Shown: positions 27,763 to 40,582, counted from the first letter of the stretch. The stretch: 64,000 bases of DNA from Batillaria attramentaria (GCA_018292915.2 JACVVK020000033.1:2195001-2259000); one strand, 5' to 3'. Notes: a model not told the origin generated them from the sequence alone. A program made the numbers and translations.

Positions 27763-29255
27763 TCAGTCATCAAAGTCTTCGATGAAGCATTCCTCATCAT
27801 CATCTTCAGCAGCGGCCAGTGCTGCCTTCACGGTTGACTGACTACCAGGCAAAGCGTCATCATCTTCCTCACTTACAGCAGCATTATCAGTGGATGCGGC
27901 TGATGCCTGGGCTTCAGCTGTTCGGCTGCTGCTGGTGTTGGTAAGAGGATTCACTGTTTGACTTTCCTCGTCAGAGTCGTCAAGCACTTCTTTCTCATCT
28001 AGCCTCTCAGGCCTTGACCTGTGTCAATGTTGAAGAAAGCATTATTAATTTTATTACACAATGCCCAAACCAAGAAGTCTAGAAGGATGGGGCTGTTTTA
28101 TGTATATGTTACTCTTAACCATGTGTCCACTACCAACAGCCGAAACTGATCTTCACTGGGGAAAAATCTCCAAAAAGACGACTTATCAAGTACATGTACT
28201 AAGCACTGAAATTCAGTAGGCGCCTAGGCCTTTCTTCCAGATACACTGTAGTAATTATATTAAGCTAATAAGACTTTACAGTGAAACAGATGCTCATTAA
28301 TGCAGTGTTTCACTAGAACCAAATGAATGTACATATAACAAATTAACATACTTTGAAATTGCAGAATAATTATCAGACTGCACTTCACGCGTATTACTCA
28401 AAGAAATTCAAGACACTCACCTCGATGAGTAACCACGCCTGGTGAACTGACAGATATCTTGCACAAAGGATATCTGGCCTGAAAAAAACCAGTGACATCA
28501 TTCAAGCATGCACCACTGCAACAGTCTTGCAAACCTCTAACAAAGTACCAAATCAACTAGAAAATGTACACTTAAGTTTCTCCTGCCTCGAACAGCACAT
28601 ACAATTACATCATTTGGAAGTAAATCACTAAACATGGTAAATTGTTAATTTTTCAAACAAGCTGTTTCAGCTACTCCATGAATTTGCCTTGGACCACAAG
28701 ACAACCACAATCTTTCAGTTTATGATTGTTCCAGAGTAAAATCATCTTGCAGCAAGTAAACATGATTTATTTAGATTGCTGCATGTACTCAGCTTTGTGT
28801 TAGGGTGTACATGGAGGCGCAAAGTGTAGTACAAAGGGACAGACAATCTTAATATGTTAACATACAATTCAATGACTGTGCTTCTGGGTGGAAATGGAAC
28901 TGTACGATGACCCATAAACATTCAAAGCAAACGTACCTGGATCATGCAGAGTGGGATTTGTTAAGTTGATGTAAGGCACAATCTCTGTCAGCAGTATTTC
29001 AGGGTCCCAGTGGTAGCCTGCAAATGTATTAAGGTTCTCCGCTTGTTGTAGTTGTACAATGTGTTACATGTACAAACAGTATCAGTCTCACTATGCTGCT
29101 TAATTTGGAAGTGATACACTCATACTGACATGTTCAGTGACAGGTGTGCAAGGATGAAGTATTCAAGGAACCAAATGCATCACTACTCACAACCATGATT
29201 CTGTATAGTCATGTTAAGCTTTGTAACTCTGATTTTAGGTCATGTGTGCGTGTGC

Positions 29256-29318
<63 letters not shown>

Positions 29319-30095
29319 CGAGCAGTGTGATGTGCTTGACCCACAGAGAGGGATGCGGGGGTACCAATATTAGTACGATCAATCCAAATCTCCCTCACCT
29401 CTAAAAAGTTTCATGGCCGCATCTCTACTTTGTTGTGACTGTAACAAATAAGAGCAAAACATAAACAACACTAAGATGACCACTAACAATACTAAAAAAA
29501 ACACACCAAAAAACAAAGAAAAAAACAAAACAAAGCATCACAGGCAGACTCCCTTCAGAATTTCAATCAATGCTGCTAATGTAAATTTACTAACAATACA
29601 GTTCAAATTGCAAATTTAGTGAAACATGTTTCTGACAGTGACAAGTGTGATACCTGTTTCTGCATGTTGAACCACTGCGATTTATGAAGAGGTTTCCAGC
29701 CATAACCTTTCCTGACATCACCATGCCGACATATGGTGGAGTCTGAGTGAATGAAGCCTCTTGTTGCCACGGAGACAGAGTAGTCCTGCAACTCTCCTCG
29801 ACTCTGAGAGAGAACGACACAAGATGCAGTTACAAGAAGGGTAGAGGACAGTCTGACTCGAACAAACTGCGTGTCAAATAACTTCACGCCCAGACAAACA
29901 AACAAACAAACAAACCCCAAAACACAAACAATCAAACACTGTCACAGACTCCAGTGAGGATGATTTCAAGAACACTGACGTTTACCATCACTGCACCAAA
30001 AAAACAAGATGGCCACTGACCAGCCCAATATGTTGTTTCCATTTAATCACCTGCTGTCGTCACGGTCGTTCTTTTGTAATGCCATGTATTCGGGA

Positions 30096-30161
<66 letters not shown>

Positions 30162-31545
30162 CACTCTCTCTCTCTCTCTCTCTCTGAATGGAAACAACTG
30201 ACCGGGCTTGTCAGACCAATCTTGGTTTTGGAAGAGAGACGTCAAGTTGTTTTCTTTGAAATCTATGACGTTTTCCTCATTGGGATGACGCATAATACAT
30301 TTGACGTAATAACTTTGACTCGGATACAATTCTTGCAATGAAAGCAGCCCCATGAAAATTGAAGTGTTGCTGCTGCGCAGTGTAAAGATCGAATTTATAC
30401 CGGCTCAATGTGTTTAACAGACAAGTCTGCGCGGCGAACGTTTTTTCACTATGTGTTATGTCTGCTGCGCGCGCGCGCACACAGACACACACAGACATAC
30501 GCGCGCGCGCACGCACGCAGACTTGCGCGAGCCGCGTTTGTGCATGTGCTCCATTGAGACCTATGTGGTGTTCTCTCACTCTACTATGCTATTGAGTGAG
30601 AGTCAGTGGGAAAAACAAAGCTCACTACATCAATGAAACTCCCGCTTTCCCCGTCTACAAATAGAGAACTTCCGAAAAGTGACGACACACCCCCACGTCA
30701 ATCAAACATGACGTCGGCAAACTGACGCTGATACAGTTTTGCGTCAGTGCGCGTGTGCCTTTTCTGCGATGTTTGTGAGGCGTGTGGCTTGTGTAAAGGA
30801 AATGTGCTTCGAGTACAAATTTTCGAGTCAACTGACGACAACGGCTGCAGTGAATTTTTCTAATTTTTTTGTATATTTTTTATGGCACCCCAGGCTCATT
30901 ATCTATGTATAGTAGGAGCGATTTTGAGATCTAAAGTGTGTTCACCAGCACTTTCATCAGGTACGGCTTACGCCAAAAGTATAAAAGCGACAACCTCCAA
31001 AATTCACTCAGTTGAGAGTCCGTATTCATGCTATCTATGTCCAAAAAATGGAGTGGTTTAGTTAAATATTACACCTTTAAACGCCAGAAAGCCACTTTTC
31101 TAGAAAGGGCGATAACTCGCAAATCATGTGTGCAATCGTACCTGGATCGGGCCTTCTATTCAACAATCTTGATTCATTTAGAAACCCCAAATTTGAAATC
31201 GATCGGTTCAGTATTTTCGGAGAAATAGGCATCTGAACTGGGTTCACATGCAATGTCAACTCAGGCTCGGTTTACATGAAAACTATAAGAGCGACCATTT
31301 TCTATTAGTGACTCAGTTCAGAGTCCGTAATCAAGCTATCTACTACCAAAAAATTGAGTGATTTAAATAAATATTACGCCTGTAAACGAAAGACAACCAA
31401 CTTGTCTCAAAAGGGCGATAACTCCCAAATCACTTAAGCAATCATCACACGCTTGAATTGTCTAATGTAACATTTTGATAAATTTGGATACCCCAAATTT
31501 GAAGCCATTCGGTTAAGTATCTTCGAAGAAACGGGCCCGGACACA

Positions 31546-31597
<52 letters not shown>

Positions 31598-34500
31598 CCA
31601 CACGGACGGCACTCAGTGAGGAGGAGAAGCGCGTTCGGAACAGCATACATGCCAGCATCGATGACGCAGGTTTTCTTACGTCATTGTCAGAGTTACACTT
31701 GCATAATCGTCTCTGCGGGAGATCGGCAGTGACGTGCGTTTGTACCACAGATGCTTGCCTATGAACGTGGAAATTTTAGCCCGTCCTATTATGTTGTTTC
31801 CATTACTATGGAAACAACATAAAAACCAGAAAGAGCAGAATAAAGATGACTGAAATTAACAAAACATCTTTTGATAAAACTTACTGAGTACTGGGCAGAG
31901 AGGATATCTGCTTGACTGAGGTAGTCTGCAGCCCTGTCAACATCCTCCACAGACTGCAGAAAATCCACATAGTTCTGATGTAGAAAGGTGTTGAAGTAGT
32001 CCCCGGACAGATGGGTCTTTTCTATCACCTCCTGCAACACATACACCATTCACTGAAACAGCTGAATGCTAGTTCTTGTTGTAGCTATTTTTCCTTCCAA
32101 AACTGTCCAGCAATGGATGACTGCACCTGTAAAACCCTGTGAATCACTTCATGTAAAGTGGGTACATCAGTAGATGTGGTCTCTTTTGTCAAAGGATCAC
32201 TTGTGCCCATAGTCTTGTTCCCATACCATGTTTAAATTCGCAGATTGTAACAAGTTCATACACAACCTTGCTCACTCTCTCGTTTTCCTTACCACCACAT
32301 TTGCAGCAGCAAAAATACTTAAATTGTAACTTGACATGATAAGCTTTTCATTTTAATACAGGCCCAGACTAAGCACACTTCCTCATGGAAAAGCTTGCAA
32401 AAATACAACTACCTGTATCAAATTTTTCATACTGTCATTCTTGTTTTAAATGAAAATTGCATTTTTAGTACTCTTCCATTTTACCTCAGGAGTAAGCAAC
32501 AGGGGGTCCCTCTCATGTAGTTTCAGGTGTTCCGGTAGACTTGGAATCTGATGCCCAGCGCTTTCAGCAGGATCACCCCCTGAACAATCCAAACACATCA
32601 AATTATGATCTAGTATAACTAGCACTGTATGTAGAATGTTTCTGTATCTGCCCTGCACAGAAACAACTGAATGTCGGCCACCATTACCACTACTGTTGTT
32701 GAGTACTTCAGTTCTTGCCAGGGGAAAATTTGTAATTATTGGCTTTTGACCTTTTCCTTCCAGAGTTCTGTACTATGCACCAGTAAACTATGCTGTTGAT
32801 TTTTCAGGTAAATGGTGTCTAAAAACTAGATGTCTGCCATCATCACCTATGTACAGTAATTTCAGTGATCGTACAGTTCAAACAAGTTCTGCCACCCGAT
32901 CCATTATAGCTATCAGTGCATGCAGAACCATGCAGATGCTTACAACCGAATGTCTGCCACTAACCAGTAGCTGCACAGAAGAGAACAAAGCAGAGAGCAG
33001 TAGCTGTCTCTAAAGCTGACCAAGTCTAAAACTTTACATGTATGTACACTAACAAGTACAGCTGCAGCAGGATTTTGTCTACCTAGGTCAGCTCCTACCC
33101 AGAGCGGGTGTGCTATGGGCCCATTGGGGAGGCTGCTGCCACACAGCCGAGATTCACCCACTTCACAGGTGCAATTTTGGAGGTGCTTCCCTTGGTATGA
33201 CACGTCTTATGATGTGGATGATTACACGGCCGGCACCACAGGTGCCGTAGTTCCTGGGCCTGGTTAATGCCGGGACATTTATGACAGGAAGCGTGAAATG
33301 CGGCCCTGTCCCACAGTCCCAAACCACACGGACCGCCATCATCTTACCATCATCCTCATCTCCACCATCATGCATAATAAAAATTGCCCCAGCTTCCGAG
33401 CCCTCCGTGGATTCCACCCATTACCAGGGAGGAATACCACTGGAGCCGGCAAAGAGTTGTGGCCAAAAAAAAAAAAAAAAAAGTACAGCTGCATGGTTTT
33501 CTGCTTACTTTTGAAGTAGAGAATTTTCCCAAGGGCATGAAACAGGAAACATGTAGTATCCTTGGATCCGATGACGACGTCTGATTCAGCTGACCCCGAA
33601 GCACCGCTGTCCTGTCTAGACATGCTGCCATACTTCAGGCGCCGCCCAGATCCAGAACCTGCCTTCTTCAGAGTCTTTTGCACCGACCTCAGCTGCTTCA
33701 GATCTATGGTGTCTACGCCCAACATATTGAAATGTGATTGTAAAGAACAGATGGTACCTCAAAAACACAATAACGTTTCCCTTAAAAAAATACTAATATC
33801 TGTAGCTTATGCATGATGCATCTTAATGTCCCCATGGCTTCATAAAATGAAGTGAACTTTATCATTCACACTCAGCATTTCCACTGCACGCCTACTGTAA
33901 AAGGCTCTCAGTGCATCATGTCGTCTTTGAGTTGCACTATAAAGGACAGTTTCCAGATGCTGCCTTCATCTGTATTCCCTCAATGGGATCGAGGAAACCT
34001 TGTGTAGGCGAGACTTGCATGCAAGTGTGCTTATTCCTGCGCAAAGGCTGTATGATTCACTGAACTGTCCTTGTCAAATTTATTTAGCATGAAAGCTGAA
34101 ATCTTTCGAAAATGAAAAAAAAAGTAAAACGTACCCTGCCTGCAGGCAAACTGTAGTGCATTAATAGCTGATCTCACGTCCCCGGCGCTAGACATCGCAA
34201 TGGACTCAACAACCCGGGATGATGGTACAGAGAATTTACCCTACAATATGCAAAAGAATAATATGTACAGTCGAACCTGCCATGGCGGTCACCTGTATAA
34301 GCCATGCCACTGTCTAACTCGGTCACCCCAGAGGATCCCCGAGCGTTTTCCCTCTATATATGCACTGTATAACCAGGTCACTGTCTAACGCGGTCGTGCC
34401 ACCTATTTTGGCAGTCCCAAACGACCTTTCACACTGTACAAGGCAGGCACTTTGTTGTGTAGTGACCGCCTTCGGGCCCCTGCTGTGTTATCAACTGATA

Positions 34501-35593
34501 AGACAGACTGCCTAACTGCTTGACAATCCAGGATTAGCCACGCCGCGGTTCACTGACACGCGCCTCCCCCTCCGAGTGAATAGCCGGGGGATTTGTGGGG
34601 GCGAGGGGGTGGCTGTTAGCGGCATCCTTATGATTGCTTTGCAATCAGTACGAGGTCTGTAGGAAGCAGTCAGCTTTGTGTTTGTAAACCGATCAACTTC
34701 CAAGGTGTTGTCACCCTGTTTGTCATTTCTATTGCTTCCGATTGAGACGACGACGTGTTAATGTGCGTGCATCCGCTCTCAGCAGGGAGCTTGTTGTTGC
34801 TTTGTTGCATCGTCAGTCGATCACCTGCTGATCTGTTTGTTTGAAATCAAACGGTGTGCAATAAAAAAAATAAAAATAAAAAGGACCCAAACACGTATTT
34901 TCAAGTGTATAGAGAGCTTTAGGCGAGCCCTGTTGTCAGCTCGTAACACGTGCACCGCTAGAGTATTCATTGGGTGACATGCTAGCTGTTGACATGCCTT
35001 CCTGGACAACCCGGCCACCTGTCTAAGGCGGTCAGTTTGGTCCAGTCCCTTGGGTGACCGCCTTACACAGGTTTGACTGTATAAGAAAAACACTAATGGC
35101 ACACTGATGATAAGTAACTGGTCAACAGCCAACTGGTCATGGTAGTTTGAAGAAAGCACTCACATACCATGTTGGGTACCTTTCAGTTTTATTTGGGATA
35201 ATTTATTAATGTGTGTATCACTTGTATCCATTTATGTAATCTTCAAACAGCTTCTTTGTTGTTTACAACCAACAACAGGACACAGAGGGTAAACAAAGTT
35301 GTCTAAATTTTCTAAAGAGTATGATATACACGTATCCCCTATCAAGTTTATTTTACTGTATTTCTTACAGACCATTGTTGTTTCCGTACCTGTAAAGCCT
35401 CTTGACTTGCTATTCTGTTCAAAACTTTGACCATCATGGTTGGAGCCACAGGATTGATGCTGCCATTGCAGGAAAGTTGTTTAGTATCATAGTCAAACTT
35501 TTACAGAATAAATCATCAGGGTAGAGTTTGACAGAACCCCCCCCCCCCCCCCCCAAAAAAAAAAAAAAAAAAAACACAAAAAAACCCACAAGA

Positions 35594-35630
<37 letters not shown>

Positions 35631-37087
35631 AAAAAAGGTATGAGGAACATCCCTCCCATTGCAAATCCCATCCCCAACTCTCCAGCTCTTCCAGTTTCAA
35701 GCATCCCCAAAACTTACCAATGTCACAAACTTCAATGTAAGAAATAACAACAACTGCTTTGAATTCTGAGGAATGTAAATTATGCTGAGAGTACAATGTA
35801 CTAGCTCAGCAGCCTATGATCAGACCAAATACTGTCTGTTCATGATCTGCGTCTGGACATGAAAAATATGCAACAAGCAACTAACCTGATAGTTTCCAGC
35901 CTGATGTCATCTTGCAGGTGTGGAGGGAAAAGTTTCTGGATGTTGGAACTGCTGTTAGACGTGTCGCTGACCACAAACACTAGAGGGCAGTGACCACAGT
36001 GTCGGTACTTCCTGCACAATGAGTATGTTGAGAGAGAAAAAACAGTTTATTCCACACATTCTGAAAGTGTCACCAAGATAATCTGCAAACTAAAAAATTA
36101 TGTACATTGCAGAATACAATGCAGTCATTCAGTAAATATTTGTAAAGATGTGCTTGTATCATGTGCAAAAGTTTAATATTAATTCTCTGAATGATGCTTA
36201 CCTTAGAATCACATGGAATTCAGTGGGATCTCTGTAGAAGGCGTTCGGAATTTCCTGAAAGATACAAAACAGAAATTCAACCTTCTAAAATTTCAATTTT
36301 TAAATTCTGTGCACCAAAGGAGCTCTGAAAAGCACAAAATCAGTCCCTAACCCAAAACCATGTCTGAGCTTTTTGCACACTTGTATGTATTTCAAAATGT
36401 ACGAACAAGACTTACCTCTACCAGAATGAGCCTACTCTGTCTGTTGTTTGTTAAGCTGGAAGTGGCCGGCTCTCCCATCTGCAGGGCTTGGTATTTATTG
36501 GCTCTTAGCAGAAAGTTGCTGAACTGTGCTGACTGGGACCCACTTGAAAATATGTCAACACTAGAACGCTCTGTGAAAAGACAAAGGAATAATTATAACA
36601 CAGCATTTCAAATCAGCAGAAAATGCGAAGTAGGCATGAAAGTACATTGTACCAGTAATTCCACAGACATGGGTGCAACTCTACATCTGAAAGTATGGAA
36701 ATTCTGACAACAGACCTGTTGTCCCCAGGATGGAAGAAAAAGTTTTTTGCTTGTCATTTTTCTTGAAAGTTATGCTTGAAAGAGACAGCAAAAGTAACAC
36801 ATAATATTATTCCTGGCAGAAAGCCTATGAATTTTTATTTGTTCTCACCCCTAAAATCTTCTTGGTCCATTGGTCTGTATTCAGAGTCTCCACTCTGTGG
36901 GTTGGACCACTCCTGGATTTCAATCTTCAGTTCATCACAAAGTGTCTTCAGCGTGGCAGATTTCCCAGTGCCTGGAGGGCCCGTCAGCAACAAAATGGGC
37001 GCAGCATGCTGCAGAGGAAGCAAATTAAGCAATCAAAATAATTACATGCTGGTGTAGGTTCATTTTAATATACTGAACTCTGTCTCC

Positions 37088-37149
<62 letters not shown>

Positions 37150-38581
37150 AACACACACGAACACCGCAAACTGTATCGTATGATTGACTAATGTGATCAT
37201 ACCTTAACCCATTTAGATGTTCTGTCTTTCAGCCACGCACAAATGTCTTCGACTTTCTTCTTGTGCACTGCAAGCTCTTCCTGAAAAAACAAAACAAAAA
37301 CAAAAAAAAAAAAAAAAAAAAAAAAGGTTTATTTTACTCAATGAGAAAAAAAGTAACTAAATACAACAGCAGAAAGTACACTAAGAGAAACTTACACTCA
37401 ACGAATGGAAAACAGTCATGATGCTTATATAATCTGAGACAAGGCCAAGTAGGCACGCAGAAGTGTTTTCCTTCTTCCTAAACAAAACAAGTCTGTTTCA
37501 GTACATAAAACTGAGTTATTTATAAACAACATTATACTAATTTAGGACCCCATGTATTGTAAGGCTCTAGAAACTAAGAAACTCCTCTAAAGTTCAGTTT
37601 AAAAAATCATTACCCTCTTCTTTGGCTGATATTTTTCTGACCACAACTCGGAGCTCAGAGCAGACTTTAGCCTCTGTCTCTGTGCTGGAGTCTTGACAAC
37701 ACTGGGCACCCGGTGTACTGGAAAAACATCTCTTGTTCGCTTTCTGGACTGTGAAGCATCACTCTTGAATGCAGAAAGAATGGTCATGTGGCTTGTCTGT
37801 TTGTCACGGGACGTGCATGCTGGTTTAGAAGATAAGGCTGGTTTCACAGCAGCGGAGAGCACTGGACCGAAGTCATCAAAGGATGGTGTCACCCAGGATG
37901 CACCTTTCCTAAGATTCTGCGCAAACAAAGGATCATCAAGACTTGTACAGTAGAAACTTTTTTGAGCGACCTTTCACGGGACCGAGCAAAAACGGTCGTG
38001 AACAACAACTGGTCGCCCAAACTGCAGTCAGTCACAATGGCGTCCGGACCTGGTCCTGCCCGGCCGGGAGGCGCGCATATCAACCGTAGGGATCATTGCA
38101 TAATAAGTACAGTGTGCATGCGTGGATTTGACTCAGAAGCAGAGTTTGGTGTTTCTGTGGAGTCTTCCAATAATCAAGATTGTGCGGCTTTACCTAAATT
38201 TCAGCGACGGAAAACGTAAACAGAGTCGCATGTGTCACCATGTTTTTAACCACTTCCGTTTCATGCGGTGTCGTGAACTTGTGTTTGCTAAGTGTCAAAT
38301 TGCTGAGTTTAGTCCAGTTGAATTCCCAGCGGCATCACAGCCTTTGTCTCTCCATCTCTTTCTCTCTCTCTTTCACCGTCACGGTGGCAGTGACACACAC
38401 ACACACACACACGCGCGCGCTCGCACCCACACGTGTCCTAACGATGTGCACTGATATCCCGGCGCTGCCAGTTTGCTAAGTGTCAAATCACCGAGTTTAG
38501 TCCGGTTGAATTCCCAGCGGCATCACAGCCTCTCTCTCTCCATCTCTCTCTCTCACCGTCACGGTGGCAGTGACACACACA

Positions 38582-38612
<31 letters not shown>

Positions 38613-39755
38613 GCTCTCACCCACACGTGTACAAACGACGTACACTGACTGACATCCCGGCGTTGCAGATTTGCTAAGTGTCAAATCGCTGAGTTCAGTC
38701 CGACTGAATTCCTAGCGGCAGTTTCCGTTTTCTTTCTTGTCAAAACAACATAAAAACAAGGAGGATTAGGAACCACACCATACCTATCAACTATCCGCCT
38801 TAATTCGCTCACACGCACTGGCACACAAAGAAACACCTCCACACACACACACACTGACATGCCCGTCAGGGCGTCTTGTGGAAATAATGGTCAGTGAGTT
38901 GACAGGTGTTAAGGGTGTCGGAACTGGCGGATGAGGTGATCACAACCCGCATAACTGCAGTTGTGTTTAGGGGGCGACGCGCTAATTGCCCTGTCTTTGT
39001 CCGAGGTCACGCGTGCACAGTAGGGGGTGGGTTCAAGAGGCGGGTCGCGGGTAGTGTCAGCCCAAGTGCCCTGGGCGGTGGAAGGTAAATCGGCTGCCGG
39101 CGAAGTGTGAAGCGCCAACTAAGCCAGTTGTGGCCGCCCACAACAGAGACGCGGGGTCGTTTTGCAAGCAAAACAGCGGTCTTAAGTCGCGTACTGCAGT
39201 TGGTCGGTCGTTGGAGATGCAATAAAGAAGAAAAACCGTCCGTGCCGGGCGAAAACGGTCGTGAACGAAAAACGGTCGCTCGTTCAAGATGTCGCTCAAT
39301 CAAGTTTCTACTGTACCATTGTGGGGAGATAAGCTAGCCAGCAACAGCTGCAAAAATATATTGCTATATCTGTCTTAGTTTGCTGAAGTTCCCAGAGGAT
39401 GCCACTGACTCCACAATGTATTTCTGCAAACAGCATTATATGTGTGTTTAGAAGGGTGGGGATGGGGGGGGGGGGGAGAACTGCAAATGATAACGATAAA
39501 AGGATATAGCAGGATTAGCTGTCTATTGTGCAAACCGCAGTGTTGTCTACAGCTAGTTATTCACATAAATTTTGTGATGAGTGAAATGAACAAAAATTCA
39601 CAAATGGCAAATACAGAGCATGTACAGGTCTGCATTATAACATGCTATTTTGAAGTAATCTGGCAGAAAGGCACGCAAATATATTGCACAGAGAGAGAGA
39701 GAGAGACCTTCGCTGGAGTAACTTTTATAATGGCAATATCATCATCAGAATCCAT
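27763..39755 (-). CDS. RAD17: RAD17 checkpoint clamp loader component (17 exons)
   Basis: Replaces RFC1 in the clamp loader that places the RAD9-RAD1-HUS1 ring on damaged DNA and supports ATR signalling; nuclear. Exons (minus): 39755-39708 (candidate start exon), 37916-37614, 37280-37203, 37008-36849, 36570-36416, 36254-36202, 36011-35886, 35459-35390, 34240-34135, 33712-33509, 32579-32485, 32031-31885, 29803-29654, 29438-29399, 29017-28937, 28478-28421, 28018-27763; phases agree and give 709 aa. Seen: SWVTPSFDDF near the N-terminus, KYQPKKREELAVHKKK before the AAA+ core, Walker A GPPGTGKS (153-160), Walker B-like LILVEE (about 244-249), a CGHCPLVFVVSD sensor region, GDVRSAINALQF, FLFHALGKILYFK, an acidic tail with two SQ sites and the ending CFIEDFDD, like the conserved acidic RAD17 C-terminus. 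The first 16 codons rest on phase, a Kozak-like ATG and position only; the rest is secure. Confidence 0.93.
29257..29316. repeat. (GT)30 microsatellite in a RAD17 intron
   Basis: An uninterrupted tract about 80 bp downstream, in plus orientation, of the exon 29017-28937 region; no close splice site. Confidence 0.95.
30099..30184. repeat. (CA)30 then (CT)n microsatellite
   Basis: A compound repeat in the RAD17 intron between exons 32031-31885 and 29803-29654. Confidence 0.95.
31008..31535. repeat. Diverged tandem duplication, about 303-bp unit
   Basis: ACTCAGTTGAGAGTCCGTAT (31008) and ACTCAGTTCAGAGTCCGTAA (31311) begin two copies that share AAATATTAC, CTGTAAACG/TTTAAACG, AAGGGCGATAACTC and CCCCAAATTTGAA. 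Part of a repeat-filled RAD17 intron; (CA)24 at 31549-31595 follows. Confidence 0.75.
31640..31824 (-). repeat. Diverged copy of the palindrome-ended repeat
   Basis: GATGACGCAGG, TTACGTCA and a terminal hairpin (TATGTTGTTTCCAT, 4-nt loop, complement) parallel 1-390. The right end lies about 60 bp from the RAD17 donor at 31884. Confidence 0.55.
33067..33480 (+). mobile_element. 5'-truncated SINE family 1 beside a RAD17 splice donor
   Basis: Lacks the tRNA head and begins at GCAGGATTTTGTCTACCTAG. It ends in poly(A) and is flanked by a perfect 13-bp duplication AAGTACAGCTGCA (33054-33066, 33481-33493). The duplication ends 15 bp from the donor of RAD17 exon 33712-33509. Confidence 0.92.
34268..35079. 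mobile_element. TA-flanked inverted-repeat element (Tc1/mariner or pogo-like MITE)
   Basis: Left end CAGTCGAACCTGCCATGGCG then GTCACC; right end, read inward, CAGTCAAACCTGTGTAAGGC then GGTCAC. TA flanks both ends (34266-34267, 35080-35081). 812 bp, no transposase frame. In the RAD17 intron 35389-34241; its edge is 27 nt from the acceptor. Confidence 0.75.
35536..35637. repeat. Paired poly(C)-poly(A) tracts
   Basis: C18-A20, a short spacer, then C22-A11 and further A runs: a homopolymer mirror-type block with G-quadruplex/triplex potential, in a RAD17 intron upstream of exon 35459-35390. Confidence 0.85.
37101..37144. repeat. (CA)22 microsatellite
   Basis: Between RAD17 exons 37280-37203 and 37008-36849; preceded by CT repeats. 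Confidence 0.95.
37948..39313. mobile_element. TA-flanked inverted-repeat element with internal tandem repeats
   Basis: Left end CAGTAGAAACTTTTTTGAGC; right end, read inward, CAGTAGAAACTTGATTGAGC. TA flanks both (37946-37947, 39314-39315). Subterminal repeats of AAAACGGTCGTGAAC occur at both ends. Inside are about 2.3 copies of a roughly 190-bp unit (TTTGCTAAGTGTCAAAT near 38284, 38472, 38670) carrying CT and CA microsatellites. 1366 bp, no transposase frame. It fills RAD17 intron 1; its edge is 31 nt from the exon 2 acceptor. Confidence 0.75.
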
Positions 39756-40582
39756 CGTTGCCGTTGTCGGTTGACGCTCTTTGCTGGGTGGATCTTCACA
39801 CAGTTACTGGGACCTTTCACTGAAAACCACAGTGGCAATTACAATTTTAATACAAATTTACTTTCATTTTGTTTCCAAGTGAGGACACAGCAAGAAAAAG
39901 AAAAAGCCAACAAGACCATCTCCAAAGTTGCATTTCACTCTAATAGGCAAATATGATCTTGTAGAAATATTCTGGAGATCCAAAAAGTCCTACCCCATGT
40001 GTACGAGGGAACAGTAATGTTTTAGAACTCGATCAACACCAACTTCTTCGAAATGTCCGCCATGATGCTCACGTTGGCTAAGAGGGTGATGCCCCCTCGT
40101 GAAAATTTTGGGCTAAGCGTGTTTTTATTGTATGGAATATGATGGTATTTTCGAGAAAAAAGTTGTTCATAATGATCTTTGATAAAACTTTAAAAAATAC
40201 AAAATAATTTTTACTTTGTTTTCTGTAAAAGCGGAAGTAGGAGGTGGAAAGTTTCAAAATGGCTGAATGAAACGCCACAAGACGTTCAGGACGGAAATTT
40301 TCTGCAAATCTAGCGTAAGTAGAGGTGCAACCTCCTTGGTAGAGACACCAAACACTGTGACGTGATATTCGTGTTCTACGGTATATAGGACTGTGTACAG
40401 TACTTGATGTGACATTGTGCATGTCGTCTATTAATGTGGATTTTGTAGCAGACGACAATTTGTCACATGACAGTGTCGCACTAGTCCTAGGCTGTTTTGT
40501 TGTTTGAACTGTCTTTGCATGGGGATATTTCATCGTCCATACATACATATATATTCCAGTGAAGCTTAGGCTTGTGAGAACC
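39756..40582. promoter_or_regulatory. Shared divergent promoter region of RAD17 and WASHC5
   Basis: The two ATGs point away from each other across 827 bp. For RAD17 an acceptor-like TGTGGTTTTCAG ends at 39820, implying a 5' UTR exon upstream. For WASHC5 a strong donor (GTAAGTAGAGG) at 40315 and an acceptor (ATATTCCAG) ending 40559 imply a 245-nt 5' UTR intron. GCGGAAGTAGG near 40231 resembles an ETS site. Transcription starts are not determined. Confidence 0.55.
40259..40270 (+). other. Candidate 3-codon upstream ORF in the WASHC5 leader
   Basis: AAAATGGCTGAATGA: an ATG in good context followed by two codons and a stop, in the putative 5' UTR exon ending at 40314. It counts only if transcription starts upstream of it. 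Confidence 0.3.

Noticed and set aside
40022..40063. ATG frame MADISKKLVLIEF on the minus strand as the RAD17 start.
   Set aside because: It stops after 13 codons and has no good in-frame donor; 39755 gives the correct phase to the next exon. Kept only as a possible upstream ORF.
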